A DNA stretch of 64,000 bases from positions 434,001-498,000 of the forward strand of contig NZ_CP134228.1 of assembly GCF_031656215.1 (NCBI RefSeq), given 5' to 3'. Position numbers and translations under genes: made by a program. The notes below the pieces were generated by a model. It was not told the DNA's origin, searched no databases, and worked only from the letters and a program-made list of their open reading frames with translations. Source of the stretch: Mesorhizobium koreense (GTDB lineage Bacteria > Pseudomonadota > Alphaproteobacteria > Rhizobiales > Rhizobiaceae). Within the stretch, counting starts at the first letter, position 1; every line of letters begins with the position of its first letter. Of this stretch, positions 1 to 9,236 are shown one piece after another.

Positions 1-819
1 GCCGAACATCGAGCCCGTCCGCCCGAAGCCGGTGATCACTTCGTCGACGATGAAGAGGATATCGTGCTTGCGCAGCACCTCCTGCACCTTGGCGAAGTAA
101 TCCTTGGGCGGGACGATGACACCGCCCGAGCCGTTGACGGGCTCGGCGATGAAGGCGGCGATCGTCTCGGGGCCTTCCTTCTCGATCAGGGACTCGAGAT
201 TGCCCACGATGCGGTCGACGAACTGTTCTTCGGTCTCGTGGGGCTGTCCGAAATGGTAGAAGCTGGGCGTGTCGGTATGAAGGATGCCCTTGATGGGCAG
301 GTCGAACAGCGCATGATTGGCGGGCAAGCCGGTCATGCTGCCGGCTCCGACAGTCACTCCGTGATAGCCGCGCCAGCGGGAGATGATCTTTTTCTTCTCC
401 GGCTTGCCGATAGCATTGTGGTAATACCACACCAGCTTCATGGCCTGGTCATTCGCCTCGGAACCCGAATTTGCGAATAGCACCTTGGACAGGCCCTTCG
501 GCGCGATGGCAAGCAGGCGCTCCGCAAGCTCGATCGCCGGCTCGGTCGAGCGGTGATTGAAGAGATGGTAGAATGGCAGGGTGCTCAGCTGGTGGTGCGC
601 GGCATCCGCCAACCGCTTTTCGCTGAAGCCAAGCGAGGCCGACCATAGCCCGGCCATGCCCTCGAGGTAGCGGCGGCCCTGGTCGTCGATGACATAGATC
701 CCATCGCCGCCGACCATCGTGAGCGGGCCCGTGCGGGCATGCTGGGCCAGGTTCGTGTAGGGATGGACGAGTGTCGCGACGTCCCGCTCGCTATTTGAAT
801 TCCGGAAGTGCTGGTTCAT
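1..819 (-). CDS. Class III PLP-dependent aminotransferase, C-terminal part outside the window
   Basis: The frame runs from an ATG at 819 without a stop to the left edge, 273 codons. It begins [10 protein letters not shown] and shows the class III (omega-amino acid/pyruvate) aminotransferase pattern: a substrate-entry region rich in Trp/Gly (about residues 55-65), the cofactor-phosphate loop NSGSEA (117-122), and [12 protein letters not shown] (258-269), whose Asp259 should contact the PLP ring nitrogen. The PLP lysine lies beyond the edge. By family it moves an amino group from an omega-amino acid or amine to pyruvate or 2-oxoglutarate; the substrate is unknown. It diverges from the importer genes that start at 1083 and probably belongs to the same catabolic island, acting in the cytoplasm. 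Confidence 0.9.
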   Translation of the reverse strand, partial: MNQHFRNSNSERDVATLVHPYTNLAQHARTGPLTMVGGDGIYVIDDQGRRYLEGMAGLWSASLGFSEKRLADAAHHQLSTLPFYHLFNHRSTEPAIELAERLLAIAPKGLSKVLFANSGSEANDQAMKLVWYYHNAIGKPEKKKIISRWRGYHGVTVGAGSMTGLPANHALFDLPIKGILHTDTPSFYHFGQPHETEEQFVDRIVGNLESLIEKEGPETIAAFIAEPVNGSGGVIVPPKDYFAKVQEVLRKHDILFIVDEVITGFGRTGSMFG

Positions 820-1005
820 CTCACTCTTCCTATCACCTTGGCAATGATGTCGATCTTTGTATCAAATACTGGTACAATGTCTCATTCTTTGTAACAATGC
901 CTGCGGCGGAACCCGTCTGTCAAGAGGGTGCTTGGGAAATCGGCCGGGGTCGCACGATCGGTGCGAAGCAAGGCGTTCGCTTTACGCCGGCACTGCAGAA
1001 CACCC

Positions 1006-1035
1006 TTGACAACTCCGAAAAACAGAATTTACGAT
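1006..1035 (+). promoter_or_regulatory. Sigma-70-like promoter of the tandem binding-protein operon
   Basis: A perfect TTGACA lies at 1006-1011, followed after 18 bases by TACGAT at 1030-1035. It sits about 50 bases upstream of the ATG at 1083. This is a pattern match only; the start point is inferred. Confidence 0.45.
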
Positions 1036-1054
1036 ATCAAATGATGGGAAGTAA

Positions 1055-1068
1055 TCCCAAATGTTGGA
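1055..1068. promoter_or_regulatory. Candidate IclR-type operator, site A
   Basis: TCCCAAATGTTGGA is an imperfect inverted repeat (TCC-CAA/TTG-GA). It lies 19 bases downstream of the -10 box and just ahead of the GGGAG ribosome site. It resembles TCCCAATTATTGGA at 9223-9236 and TCCTAAATAATAGGA at 9368-9382, in front of the other island operons. The IclR gene at 4936-5703 is the obvious candidate binder. Confidence 0.4.
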
Positions 1069-1082
1069 ATGGGAGTTCGTCA

Positions 1083-2084
1083 ATGTCGCACTATCCGTTC
1101 GCGGGTGCGCCGGTAAGCCGGCGACAATTGCTAAAGGCAGGGGCGGTGGCGGGAGCCGCTCTGGCAATCCCACATGTCGCGCGCGCTGAAAGCGGGAAGG
1201 TAACAGCCGCAATCGGCGTGGACCTTTATTACGCCACCTATGTGATGGCCGATTACAAGGGGTTGTTTAAGAAGCGCGGGCTCGATTTCAGCTATGTGAA
1301 TTTTGACAACGGCGCCACCGCGCTCGACGCAGTAATGACCGGCAGCGCCGACATCAATTCCTCGACGCTCCTTTCAATGCTGCCTCGCTACGAGAAGACG
1401 AAGAGCATGTACGCGACCTCGTCGATCGCTGCTGCCGGCAAGCTCTATTCGGTCGTGACGAAGACCGGCACCAAAACCGTTCAGGACCTGGTTGGCAAGA
1501 AACTCGGCTTGCCGGTGGACGGCATTGCCGCCTATCTGTTCCGCCAGTTTGCCACCAGCAACAACCTTCCGCAGGACAAGATCGAACTGGTGAACATCAC
1601 CCCACCGGAAAGCGTGGCCGCGCTGGCGCGCGGCGACGTGGACGGAGTCTTGCTGTGGGAGCCATGGCCGAGCAAGGTGCTCACTTTGGTGCCAGACACG
1701 CACCGCCTGCGAAATCTGGCCGACGACGGCATCTACGTCACGAACTGGCTCTATATGGGGCAGGCGCTGGCAGGCGACAAATCGCGGGCCGGTGCGACCC
1801 TCGATGCCCTGGTCGAGGCTTCCGAATTCATGAAGGCAAATGCCGACGAGACCATCTCAGTGGCCGCCGAGCGCTTCAAGCTCAAGCCGGACGGCGCGCG
1901 ATTTCAGTACGAGAATCTCGACTTCACGATGGCCTTTGACAAAGACAAGTTCGTCAAGGACTTCGATCCGCTGTCGAAATTCGCACTTGAGAAGGGACGC
2001 ATCAAGGCGGTCCCACCGGTCGAGGATGTGGTCAAGCCCGAGTTCATGGCCGGGGTACATGCCGATCGCGCGAAGGGCTGGTAG
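1083..2084 (+). CDS. ABC transporter substrate-binding protein, NMT1/TauA type (copy 1)
   Basis: 333 residues from the ATG at 1083, which has GGGAG about 7 bases upstream; upstream in-frame sequence from 771 looks non-coding. Residues 12-18 (SRRQLLK) form a twin-arginine signal with cleavage after ARA (33-35), so the protein should be exported folded to the periplasm. The mature part resembles the NMT1/SsuA/TauA binding-protein family that feeds importers of sulfonates, pyrimidine-like and other organic anions. The ligand cannot be told from sequence. It is followed by a full-length paralogue and by one ATPase and one permease gene, so the two binding proteins probably share one transporter. 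Confidence 0.85.
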   Translation: MSHYPFAGAPVSRRQLLKAGAVAGAALAIPHVARAESGKVTAAIGVDLYYATYVMADYKGLFKKRGLDFSYVNFDNGATALDAVMTGSADINSSTLLSMLPRYEKTKSMYATSSIAAAGKLYSVVTKTGTKTVQDLVGKKLGLPVDGIAAYLFRQFATSNNLPQDKIELVNITPPESVAALARGDVDGVLLWEPWPSKVLTLVPDTHRLRNLADDGIYVTNWLYMGQALAGDKSRAGATLDALVEASEFMKANADETISVAAERFKLKPDGARFQYENLDFTMAFDKDKFVKDFDPLSKFALEKGRIKAVPPVEDVVKPEFMAGVHADRAKGW

Positions 2085-2132
2085 GCCCCCCACGACTAGC
2101 GACATTCTAAATCCGGATTGGAGATTGAGTAG

Positions 2133-3134
2133 ATGACGAAAGGCCAGAAATTCGACATATGCATGAACAGGCGTCGCCTGCTGCAGGCCGGCGCGGTAAT
2201 GGGTGCCGCCGGACTATTTCCGCCTGTGGCATTTGCGGACGGGCAGAAGGTTGCAGCGGCCATAGGCGTCGACATGTGGTACATCAACTACATCGTCGCC
2301 GAGGAAAAGGGCTTCTGGAAGAAGAACGGCCTCGAAGTGTCGATCGCGCATTTCGACAACGGTGCTGTCGCGCTGGACGCAATTGTCACCGGCAACGGCG
2401 ACATCGGCTCGGCCACCAATATGTCGATGATGCAGCGCGTATCCCGCGGTGCAAAGATGTACAGCGTCTCCTCGATGGCAGCCAGCGGCAAGCTCTATTC
2501 CATCATATCCGGCAAGGAACTGACCAAGCCGCAGGACCTGATCGGCAAGAAGCTTGGGCTTGCCAAGGATGGGATTCTCGAATTCCTCTACATGCAGTTC
2601 GCGAACAACAACGGGATAGGGCTCGACCAGATCGAACTTGTCAACATCTCGCCGCCGGAGGCGGTCGCCGCGCTGACGCGCAAGGATGTCGACGCGGTCA
2701 TGTTCTGGGAACCCTGGCCGACCAAGGTGCTTGAGCTGGTGCCCGACACACATACGCTACGCCAGCTTTCAGACGACAACATCTTCGTTACCAACTGGTT
2801 GTTCATGGGCGAGGCGCTGATGGCCGACAAGCCGCGCGCCGAGGCCACGATGCATACCCTCATCGAGAGCTCGGAGTGGATCATGGCCAACAAGGACGAG
2901 GTGATCGAGATCGGGGCGCGTCGCCTGAAGACCGATCCGGCCAATGCGCGCTTCCAGTACGAGAAGCTCGAGTACAAGATGGAGTTCCCGAAGGAGCGCT
3001 ACGAGAAGGACTTCAAGGCACAGGCCGATTTCAACCTCTCGAAAGGACTGTTGAAGACGGTGCCGGCGCTTGCCGACGTAGCACGTCCGGAGATCATGCA
3101 GGCAGTCGCGCCTGAGCGCGCGGCCGGCTGGTAA
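2133..3134 (+). CDS. ABC transporter substrate-binding protein, NMT1/TauA type (copy 2)
   Basis: 333 residues, the same length as copy 1 and visibly similar along its whole length (shared stretches include GAVALDA/GATALDA, IELVNI, PPE.VAAL, WEPWP.KVL, VPDTH.LR, VTNWL.MG and ARFQYE). The N-terminus carries NRRRLLQAG, a twin-arginine-like signal ending near FADG. The ATG at 2133 is preferred because GGAG lies about 9 bases upstream; an ATG at 2163 is possible. It should bind a ligand related to that of copy 1 and deliver it to the permease at 4054-4875. The pair arose by tandem duplication. Confidence 0.85.
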   Translation: MTKGQKFDICMNRRRLLQAGAVMGAAGLFPPVAFADGQKVAAAIGVDMWYINYIVAEEKGFWKKNGLEVSIAHFDNGAVALDAIVTGNGDIGSATNMSMMQRVSRGAKMYSVSSMAASGKLYSIISGKELTKPQDLIGKKLGLAKDGILEFLYMQFANNNGIGLDQIELVNISPPEAVAALTRKDVDAVMFWEPWPTKVLELVPDTHTLRQLSDDNIFVTNWLFMGEALMADKPRAEATMHTLIESSEWIMANKDEVIEIGARRLKTDPANARFQYEKLEYKMEFPKERYEKDFKAQADFNLSKGLLKTVPALADVARPEIMQAVAPERAAGW

Positions 3135-3193
3135 AACAAGGCCAAGGCGGTGCCGCTCGCGCCGCTTCTTTCCAACGCCTCGACAGGAAGCCG

Positions 3194-4051
3194 ATGTCGA
3201 TATCAACAACCTACGGAAACATAATGCCCATCGGGCACACCGAGGCAGCCGTTACCGCGGCTCGCCCACGGCATGCACCTTCCACCAGGATAGCGCTCGA
3301 CGTGCAGAATGTCGGGCTGCGCTATCAGACGGCCAAGCGCAAGGATGGACCGTTGGTCCTGTCGGGTGCGTCGCTGGAGATCAGGCATGGCGAGTTCTTC
3401 TGCCTTCTCGGCCCCAGCGGTTGCGGCAAGACTTCGATGCTGACCCTGATGGCGGGCTTCCTGAAGCCGACGGAGGGGCGGCTTACACTCGACGGCAAGG
3501 TCATCGACAAGCCGGAGGCGGATCGCGGCGTGGTTTTCCAGGGTGAGGACGCGCTGTTTCCCTGGCTGACCGCGCTCGACAACGTCGCGTTCGGCCTAAA
3601 GATGCGAGGCATGGGCAAGGCCGAGCGATACGCCAAGGCGGAGCAGTTCCTCGAACTGGTCGGCTTGCGCGGACAGGGCCAAAAATATCCTACCGAGATG
3701 TCGGGCGGCATGAAGCAGCGGGTGCAGATCGCCCGGGTGCTGGTCAACGATCCGAAGATTCTGCTTATGGACGAACCGTTCGGTGCCGTGGACGCGCAGA
3801 CGCGCTCGCGGCTGCAGGACGAACTCGTCGAGATATGGCAGAAGACGGGCAAAACCATCGTCTTCATCACGCACGACATCAGCGAGTCCGTCTTATTGGC
3901 CGACCGCGTCGGCGTGATGAGCAAGGGACCGGGCTCCCATATCGCCAGCATCGTCGGGATCGACATGCCGCGGCCGCGTTATCGCGGCAGCCCAGCCTTC
4001 GGCGTTATGTGGGAACAGATCAATAATCTGATCGAAAGTCAGGAGGGGTAG
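3194..4051 (+). CDS. ABC transporter ATPase, SsuB/TauB type
   Basis: 285 residues. A roughly 30-residue variable N-terminus precedes a standard nucleotide-binding domain with Walker A GPSGCGKTS (73-81), the Q-loop in VVFQGEDALFPW, signature MSGGMKQR and Walker B ILLMDEPFGAVD. The FPW after the Q-loop and the FGAVD form are usual in the taurine/sulfonate/nitrate ATPase subfamily. AGGAAG precedes the ATG at 3194; a second ATG at 3224 would remove 10 residues. It powers uptake from the cytoplasmic face, working with the permease that starts 2 bases after its stop. Confidence 0.9.
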   Translation: MSISTTYGNIMPIGHTEAAVTAARPRHAPSTRIALDVQNVGLRYQTAKRKDGPLVLSGASLEIRHGEFFCLLGPSGCGKTSMLTLMAGFLKPTEGRLTLDGKVIDKPEADRGVVFQGEDALFPWLTALDNVAFGLKMRGMGKAERYAKAEQFLELVGLRGQGQKYPTEMSGGMKQRVQIARVLVNDPKILLMDEPFGAVDAQTRSRLQDELVEIWQKTGKTIVFITHDISESVLLADRVGVMSKGPGSHIASIVGIDMPRPRYRGSPAFGVMWEQINNLIESQEG

Positions 4052-4053
4052 CC

Positions 4054-4875
4054 ATGACGCAGCTCTACGAGCGGTCAGCGCAGGCGACGAGAGGTCCTTC
4101 TTTCCTGGCCCGCTTCATGGAGGCGGCGCATATGCCGCTCATCTATTTCGGCTCGATCCTCGCCGCGCTGGTCGTCTGGCAGTATGTCGCGACAAATTAT
4201 TTCAACCCGGCATTCTTCCCGAGCCCTTCTATCGTTCTAACGACCGCCTGGGAGATGGTTCTCAGCGGCGAGATATTCGTGCATTCGGCGATAAGCCTGC
4301 AGCGTATCATGCTCGGCTTCTTCATAGGGAGCGCGGTCGCCATTCCGCTTGGCCTGCTCATGGGCTCGAGCCGTTACATCCGCGCCGCCTTCGAGCCGTA
4401 TACAGAGTTCTTCCGATATGTGCCGGCCATCGCCTGGCTCACCCCTGTGGTACTCTGGTTCGGTATTGGCGAGATCTCGAAGGTGCTGATCATCGTCTAC
4501 ACCACGGTCTTCATCGTCGCGATCAACACGATCGTGGGCGTCGGAAATATCGCGCCCAACAAGTTCCGAGCGGCGGCATCGCTTGGCGCGACGCCGCTGA
4601 AGATGTTCCTGTACGTGACATGGCCGGCAACGCTTCCCTTTATACTGACGGGCATGCGGCTCGCGATGGGCAACTCCTTTGCCACGGTGGTGTCGGCCGA
4701 GATGGTGGCATCCGATAAGGGGCTCGGCTTCCTGATCTTCAATTCACGCCTTTGGATGGCGACAGACAAGATCTTCGTCGCTATCGTCTGCCTCGGTGCG
4801 CTCGGCATGGCTGCCGATCGCATCTTCCGCATGCTGATCCGCCGTTTTGCGCATCAGTACGGTTCGGCCGAGTAG
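4054..4875 (+). CDS. ABC transporter permease, SsuC/TauC type
   Basis: 273 residues with about six hydrophobic segments and the BPD_transp_1 coupling region (about residues 170-200, containing EAxxxGA-like ASLGATPLKMF). An AGGAGG site lies close upstream and the gene starts 2 bases after the ATPase stop, so the two are translationally linked. It forms the inner-membrane channel of the importer that uses the two preceding binding proteins. No other permease is present in this operon, so the channel is a probable homodimer, as is usual for the family. Confidence 0.9.
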   Translation: MTQLYERSAQATRGPSFLARFMEAAHMPLIYFGSILAALVVWQYVATNYFNPAFFPSPSIVLTTAWEMVLSGEIFVHSAISLQRIMLGFFIGSAVAIPLGLLMGSSRYIRAAFEPYTEFFRYVPAIAWLTPVVLWFGIGEISKVLIIVYTTVFIVAINTIVGVGNIAPNKFRAAASLGATPLKMFLYVTWPATLPFILTGMRLAMGNSFATVVSAEMVASDKGLGFLIFNSRLWMATDKIFVAIVCLGALGMAADRIFRMLIRRFAHQYGSAE

Positions 4876-4935
4876 GCGTGGGTCGGCCAGGAAGCCGGCG
4901 GTGCCGCTGTGAACCTTTCCTGGAACCGCCGGAAA

Positions 4936-5703
4936 TCAGGTCGAACGGACGAGAAGGTTCTTGCGATAGCCGAGCCGTGACGAGATATCTTCCGCAGCCG
5001 CCATCACGGGGCCGACATAGTTATCGATGTTGCGCTCCTTGATGCGGAAACTCGGACCGGAAATGCCTACCGCGCCGGCTACTTCGCCGCGCGCGTCCCG
5101 TATGAGGGCGGCCACGCCCCAAACGCCTTCGCGCCACTCGCCCAGGTTCAGCGCGAAACCTTGCTTTCGGATTTGCTCCATTTCCGCCAGGAAACGAGCC
5201 GGATCGGTGATCGTGTGCTCCGAATAGGGTTTCAGCCTGGTTGCGAGGTCGTTGAGGAAAGCGTTTGAGCGGCAGGAGAGCAGGGCCTTGCCGGTTGCGA
5301 CACAGTGCGCGGGCGCGCGACCGCCGACATGCGAATAGGCCTGAATCGGCTCGGAGCTGTCGACTTTGTCGATATAGATGACCTCGTCGCCGTCGAGCAC
5401 CGAAAGATGGACCGTTTCGCGGGTCGTCTCGCTGAGCCCCTTGAGCCAGGGCGATGCCTGAACGCGAAGATCCATCTTCGAAACAACGCTCAGGCCGAGT
5501 TCCCAAAGCTTCAAGGTCAACTTGTAACGGCGTGTCGTCTCGTCCCGGGTGAGGTAGCCGGCGGCTTCCAGCGTCTTGAGGATCCGATGCACGTTGCTCT
5601 TGGTGAGCGGCAGTTCTTCCGCCAACTCGGTCACGCCGCGCGGCTCTTCAGACATGGCCACCCGCTCAAGAACGGAAAGACCCTTGAGCAAAGTAGAATC
5701 CAT
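4936..5703 (-). CDS. IclR-family transcriptional regulator
   Basis: 255 residues when started at the ATG at 5703, which has GGGGAGG 7 bases upstream; an upstream in-frame start would add 20 unlike residues. The N-terminal winged helix-turn-helix covers about 1-65 (GVTELAEELPLTKSNVHRIL), and the rest is the IclR effector-binding domain, including GRAPAHCVATGKALLS. It lies convergent to the importer operon and in line with the oxidoreductase genes. IclR proteins usually repress or activate the neighbouring catabolic operons; TCC-rich inverted repeats at 1055, 9223 and 9368 are candidate targets. Confidence 0.9.
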   Translation of the reverse strand: MDSTLLKGLSVLERVAMSEEPRGVTELAEELPLTKSNVHRILKTLEAAGYLTRDETTRRYKLTLKLWELGLSVVSKMDLRVQASPWLKGLSETTRETVHLSVLDGDEVIYIDKVDSSEPIQAYSHVGGRAPAHCVATGKALLSCRSNAFLNDLATRLKPYSEHTITDPARFLAEMEQIRKQGFALNLGEWREGVWGVAALIRDARGEVAGAVGISGPSFRIKERNIDNYVGPVMAAAEDISSRLGYRKNLLVRST

Positions 5704-6123
5704 CAGTGTCCTCCCCTCACTATATGCATCAGGATGGGATCGGCGGCGTGCCGTCCAAAGCAAGTTCCGACTGATTGAATCGTTCCAGAGACGCTTCGGG
5801 TCAAGGCCGAAGGATTTGGCTTGAATTCACCCGGGCAGATTTTGCCGTACCATCGATACGATCTTCGGCGTTTCCCTGACGGAGCGCCTCGCGATCGAGG
5901 AAATAGAATCGATTTAATCTGATCGGACATTGCTCTAAGGTATCGGATGGACAAATGAAATGTTCCGTTGGTGGGTTTGAGGTCTCGCTTGCGAGCGGAG
6001 ACCGCTCATGCGTTCGGGCCAGCAGGCCGACGATAGCCCATCGGCCCGCGCCCCCGATCCGAGGCGATCCCTTCGCCACATATGAAATAGAATCTACTCA
6101 TCCACCTATCCGATCCTGCTTCG
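5704..6123. other. Intergenic region, no gene recognised
   Basis: About 420 bases between the IclR start and the stop of the molybdenum oxidoreductase. It must hold the IclR promoter. Open frames here are short, poor in codon bias and unlike known proteins. No convincing hairpin or repeat was seen. Confidence 0.6.
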
Positions 6124-8469
6124 TTAGCCAGAAGGACTGCGTCTCGTCGGCTCCCGTCTTTCCGATATTGGAGGGGGATCGAATGCGCGCATGATCGGCG
6201 GCTCGCCGTCGAAGCGCTCTATCTGGACGAGCAGGCTTTGGGCAATCGGACCCTGGGCGAGGCGGGACGTGCCGGCATCGCGGGTGAGGACGTTGACATT
6301 CCCGTGGCGATCCATGCCGCGCTCCGGCCCCTCCGTCTCCGGATCGTACCAGGCTCCGGTGGCGAGTTGCGCAACCGAAGGCCGGATGCGGTCGGTAACC
6401 ACAGCGCCTGCAAGGCAGGAGCCGCGCACGTTGAAGACGCGTACCAGGTCACCGTCTGCAATACCCCTCGTTGCCGCATCGACCGGATTGATCCAGATGG
6501 GTTCCCGACCGGACACCTTGGCCGCTTTGCTGACGCTGGCGTGATCATATTGGCTGTGCAGGCGTGTCTGGGGCTGATTCGAGATCAAGTGGATCGGCCA
6601 TTCGGCCGCTTTGGAAGAGCCCAACCATTCCGCCGGCTCGTACCATTTGGCGTGCCCGGCACAGTCCGGATAGCCGAAGCCGGCGATCCTTTCCGAGTAG
6701 AGTTCGAAGCGGCCAGAGGGTGTCGGGAGGGGGTTGGCGGCCGGGTCGCTGCGGAAGCCTTTCCATAACACGGGCTCCTCGGCCGGGCGCGGCAATTCGA
6801 AGATGCCCTCGCGCCAAAACGTCTCGAAATCAGGAAAGTCGATACCCTGCTCGGCGCCCGTTGTCCGACACCCGTCATAGAGATGACGCAACCAGCCCAT
6901 TTCGTCACGATCGCCACGGAACTGGCTGCGCAGTTGAAGCCTTTCGGCGATTCCGGAGAAGATTTCGAAGTCACTTTGCGATTGGCCTACCGGCTCGATG
7001 AGCTGCCGCATCGCGACGATATGGTTCTCGCCACGCGCGCAGCCGATATCATTGCGCTCGAACGGGCTTGCAACGGGCAGGACGATGTCGGCATGGCGTG
7101 CGGTCGCGGTCCACCACATCTCATGGACTATGACGGCATCCGGCTTCTGCCATGCATCGGCAAGGCGGGAGAGGTCCTGGTGATGGTGGAACGGGTTACC
7201 GCCCGCCCAGTAGATCAACTTGATGTCGGGAAAGCAGACCCGCGTACCGTCGTAGTCGACCTCACCGCCGGGATCGAGCAGCATGTCGGTGATGCGGGCG
7301 ACCGGGATGCGTTGGCGAACGGGATTGTCGAATTGAGGCAGTGAACTCCAGGTAAACGGGCGAGCGCCCGCGCCCACCCGATTGGTCGCGCCATAGCCGA
7401 AGCCGATGCCACCGCCGGGAAGGCCGATCTGGCCAAGCACGGCGGCCAGAGTCATTGCCGCCCAATAGGGCTGCTCGCCATGGTCGGCGCGTTGCAATGA
7501 CCAGGCAACGCTGATCATCGTGCGCCTCCCTGCCATCTCCCTTGCAAGTGCCCGAATGGCGTCAGCAGGGATCTCGGTGAGCGGCGCGGCCCATTCGGGC
7601 GTCTTCGGCTGGCCGTCCGCGGTCCCGAGGAGATATTCCCGTACCTTATCGAAGCCCACGCAGTGCGTGGCAAGAAAATCGCGTGCGTGCAGGCCTTCGG
7701 TCACGATGGTGAATGCCAGCGCCAACATCATCGCCGTGTCCGAATTCGGACGTATCCAGAGTTGCCGGGCGTCCAGGAAATCCGCAGCATCGCTTGCGAT
7801 CGGACCAATGTTCACGAATTCGACCCCCGCCTCGCGGCAGAGCTTCAGCCCGGCGCGGGTATGATGCGCGCCCACGCCACCGGCCGACACCTGCGAATTC
7901 TTGAGCGGGATTCCGCCGAACAGAACGAAGAGTTCCGTGTTCTGCGCGATGACAGGCCAAGAGGTGTGGCCGTATTCCAGGCCGGACGTATCTCCATTGA
8001 CGTGCGGCAGGATAACCTCTGCCGCAGCGTAGCTGTAGGTATTGACCGCGCCGGTGTAGCCGCCGAGTACATTGAGGAAACGATGGAGTTGGCTCTGGGC
8101 ATGGTGGAACCGGCCGGCACTTGCCCAGCCGTACGAGCCACCGAAAATGGAGGCATTGCCATGCTGGTCCCGAACGCGGGTGAGTTCCGCCGCTACCAGG
8201 TCGCTTGCCTCATTCCATGAGACCGGCACGAACGCATCCTCGCCGCGACGGCGATACGACGTGCCGTGGCCCGCAAAGAAGCCCTCCCGAATCATGGGGG
8301 TTCGGATGCGCGTCGGCGATTCCAGCACCGCGGGATCGAAAGCGCCGATCCGTGAGGGATCGGCATCGATCTCTATCGGGCTGAGGCGTCGGAGGCGGCC
8401 GTCGGCCACCTCGGCCTCGTAGGAACCCCAATGCGTCATCGCGAGCGCACGCGCGGCCCGTTTTGTCAT
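6124..8469 (-). CDS. Molybdopterin oxidoreductase of the BisC/TorA/DMSO reductase family
   Basis: 781 residues, about the length of biotin sulfoxide reductase BisC. No twin-arginine signal or N-terminal Fe-S cysteine motif is visible, which points to a cytoplasmic, cluster-free enzyme. GGSYGWASAGRFHHAQSQLHR (about 110-130) is the BisC/TorA signature, and the serine in NTYSYAAAEV (Ser146) should ligate molybdenum. The C-terminal domain (about 640-770) is the molydopterin dinucleotide-binding barrel. Family members reduce S- or N-oxides, such as methionine or biotin sulfoxide. It starts 42 bases after the stop of the hydrolase gene and is probably co-transcribed with it. A role on a sulfoxide or N-oxide form of the island's substrate is inference. 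Confidence 0.88.
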   Translation of the reverse strand: MTKRAARALAMTHWGSYEAEVADGRLRRLSPIEIDADPSRIGAFDPAVLESPTRIRTPMIREGFFAGHGTSYRRRGEDAFVPVSWNEASDLVAAELTRVRDQHGNASIFGGSYGWASAGRFHHAQSQLHRFLNVLGGYTGAVNTYSYAAAEVILPHVNGDTSGLEYGHTSWPVIAQNTELFVLFGGIPLKNSQVSAGGVGAHHTRAGLKLCREAGVEFVNIGPIASDAADFLDARQLWIRPNSDTAMMLALAFTIVTEGLHARDFLATHCVGFDKVREYLLGTADGQPKTPEWAAPLTEIPADAIRALAREMAGRRTMISVAWSLQRADHGEQPYWAAMTLAAVLGQIGLPGGGIGFGYGATNRVGAGARPFTWSSLPQFDNPVRQRIPVARITDMLLDPGGEVDYDGTRVCFPDIKLIYWAGGNPFHHHQDLSRLADAWQKPDAVIVHEMWWTATARHADIVLPVASPFERNDIGCARGENHIVAMRQLIEPVGQSQSDFEIFSGIAERLQLRSQFRGDRDEMGWLRHLYDGCRTTGAEQGIDFPDFETFWREGIFELPRPAEEPVLWKGFRSDPAANPLPTPSGRFELYSERIAGFGYPDCAGHAKWYEPAEWLGSSKAAEWPIHLISNQPQTRLHSQYDHASVSKAAKVSGREPIWINPVDAATRGIADGDLVRVFNVRGSCLAGAVVTDRIRPSVAQLATGAWYDPETEGPERGMDRHGNVNVLTRDAGTSRLAQGPIAQSLLVQIERFDGEPPIMRAFDPPPISERREPTRRSPSG

Positions 8470-8511
8470 GCAGTTGTGCCTTGTCGTGGTGGCCCGATCG
8501 AATCCGGTGTT

Positions 8512-9201
8512 TCAGCCGCCCATCAGCGAGACGGCCTTGTTCGTGGAGATGACAGGGCCGAGATACCAGCGGTGCATGTCAACAGCGGCCCTGTGCAGGT
8601 CGGCATTGTGCGTGTTGCAGGCGTCGGAAACCAGAATGGTTCCATACCCCTTGTCGTATCCGGTGCGCGCTGTGCTCGCCACACAGAAATCCGTAAGATA
8701 GCCGCAAAGGACCAAGTTCTTGACCCCCATCTGTCGCAGGTATTTTTCGAGCATGGTGCCCTCGAAGCAGCCGGAAGCGTGCTTGTCGATGATGAAGTCC
8801 TCGTCCTCCATCAGCTCTTTCAGTTCGTCGACGATGTCGATGTCCCACGAACCGTCTGCGAAGATGTTCGGGATGCGTGACCGCAGCATCTTGAGCCGCG
8901 CGGACACCAGCGAATTCGGGAACACGTCCTTGCCGTTGGCAAGCCGCACGTAGCGGAACCAGAAAACCGGAACCCTACGGGCGCGGGCGCCACGGACGAG
9001 CGCGCCGATGGCTTCTATGGTACGTGGCGCATCCTGCCACATACCATAGTAATCCATGTTGCCTTCCTTCTTGAGGATGTCGTTCTGCGGGTCGATGACG
9101 AGCAGGGCCGACTCCTCAGGCTTGTAGAGGTCCTCCCAGTCGACCATGTCCCACATCGGGGTCTTTCCGAAAACCGCAGTCTGCTTTTCAGTCATCGCCA
9201 T
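8512..9201 (-). CDS. Isochorismatase-fold cysteine hydrolase (amidase/ureidohydrolase-like)
   Basis: 229 residues. The catalytic triad of the family is intact: Asp37 in LLVIDPQND, Lys140 in IIDKHASGCF and Cys173 in YLTDFCVASTAR. Such hydrolases cleave C-N bonds of amides, carbamoyl compounds or ureidoacrylates, or the ether of isochorismate; the Cys makes an amide-type substrate likely. It is the first gene of an operon with the molybdenum enzyme and diverges from the thiol dioxygenase at 9392. An N-terminal extension of about 30 residues precedes the core. The exact substrate is unknown. Confidence 0.88.
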   Translation of the reverse strand: MAMTEKQTAVFGKTPMWDMVDWEDLYKPEESALLVIDPQNDILKKEGNMDYYGMWQDAPRTIEAIGALVRGARARRVPVFWFRYVRLANGKDVFPNSLVSARLKMLRSRIPNIFADGSWDIDIVDELKELMEDEDFIIDKHASGCFEGTMLEKYLRQMGVKNLVLCGYLTDFCVASTARTGYDKGYGTILVSDACNTHNADLHRAAVDMHRWYLGPVISTNKAVSLMGG

Positions 9202-9222
9202 ATCCCATTATTTGAAACGAAA

Positions 9223-9236
9223 TCCCAATTATTGGA
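9223..9236. promoter_or_regulatory. Candidate IclR-type operator, site B
   Basis: TCCCAATTATTGGA is a close inverted repeat lying between two divergent operons. It overlaps the predicted -10 region of the leftward promoter, as a repressor site would. Similar sites are at 1055-1068 and 9368-9382. Confidence 0.4.

Noticed and set aside
32-39. GTGATCAC, the core of the shared palindrome
   Set aside because: It lies inside the aminotransferase coding sequence and lacks the TAG/CTA outer arms.
5955-6194. A 79-codon frame on the plus strand
   Set aside because: It runs into the end of the molybdenum oxidoreductase gene, has no ribosome site and no recognisable pattern.
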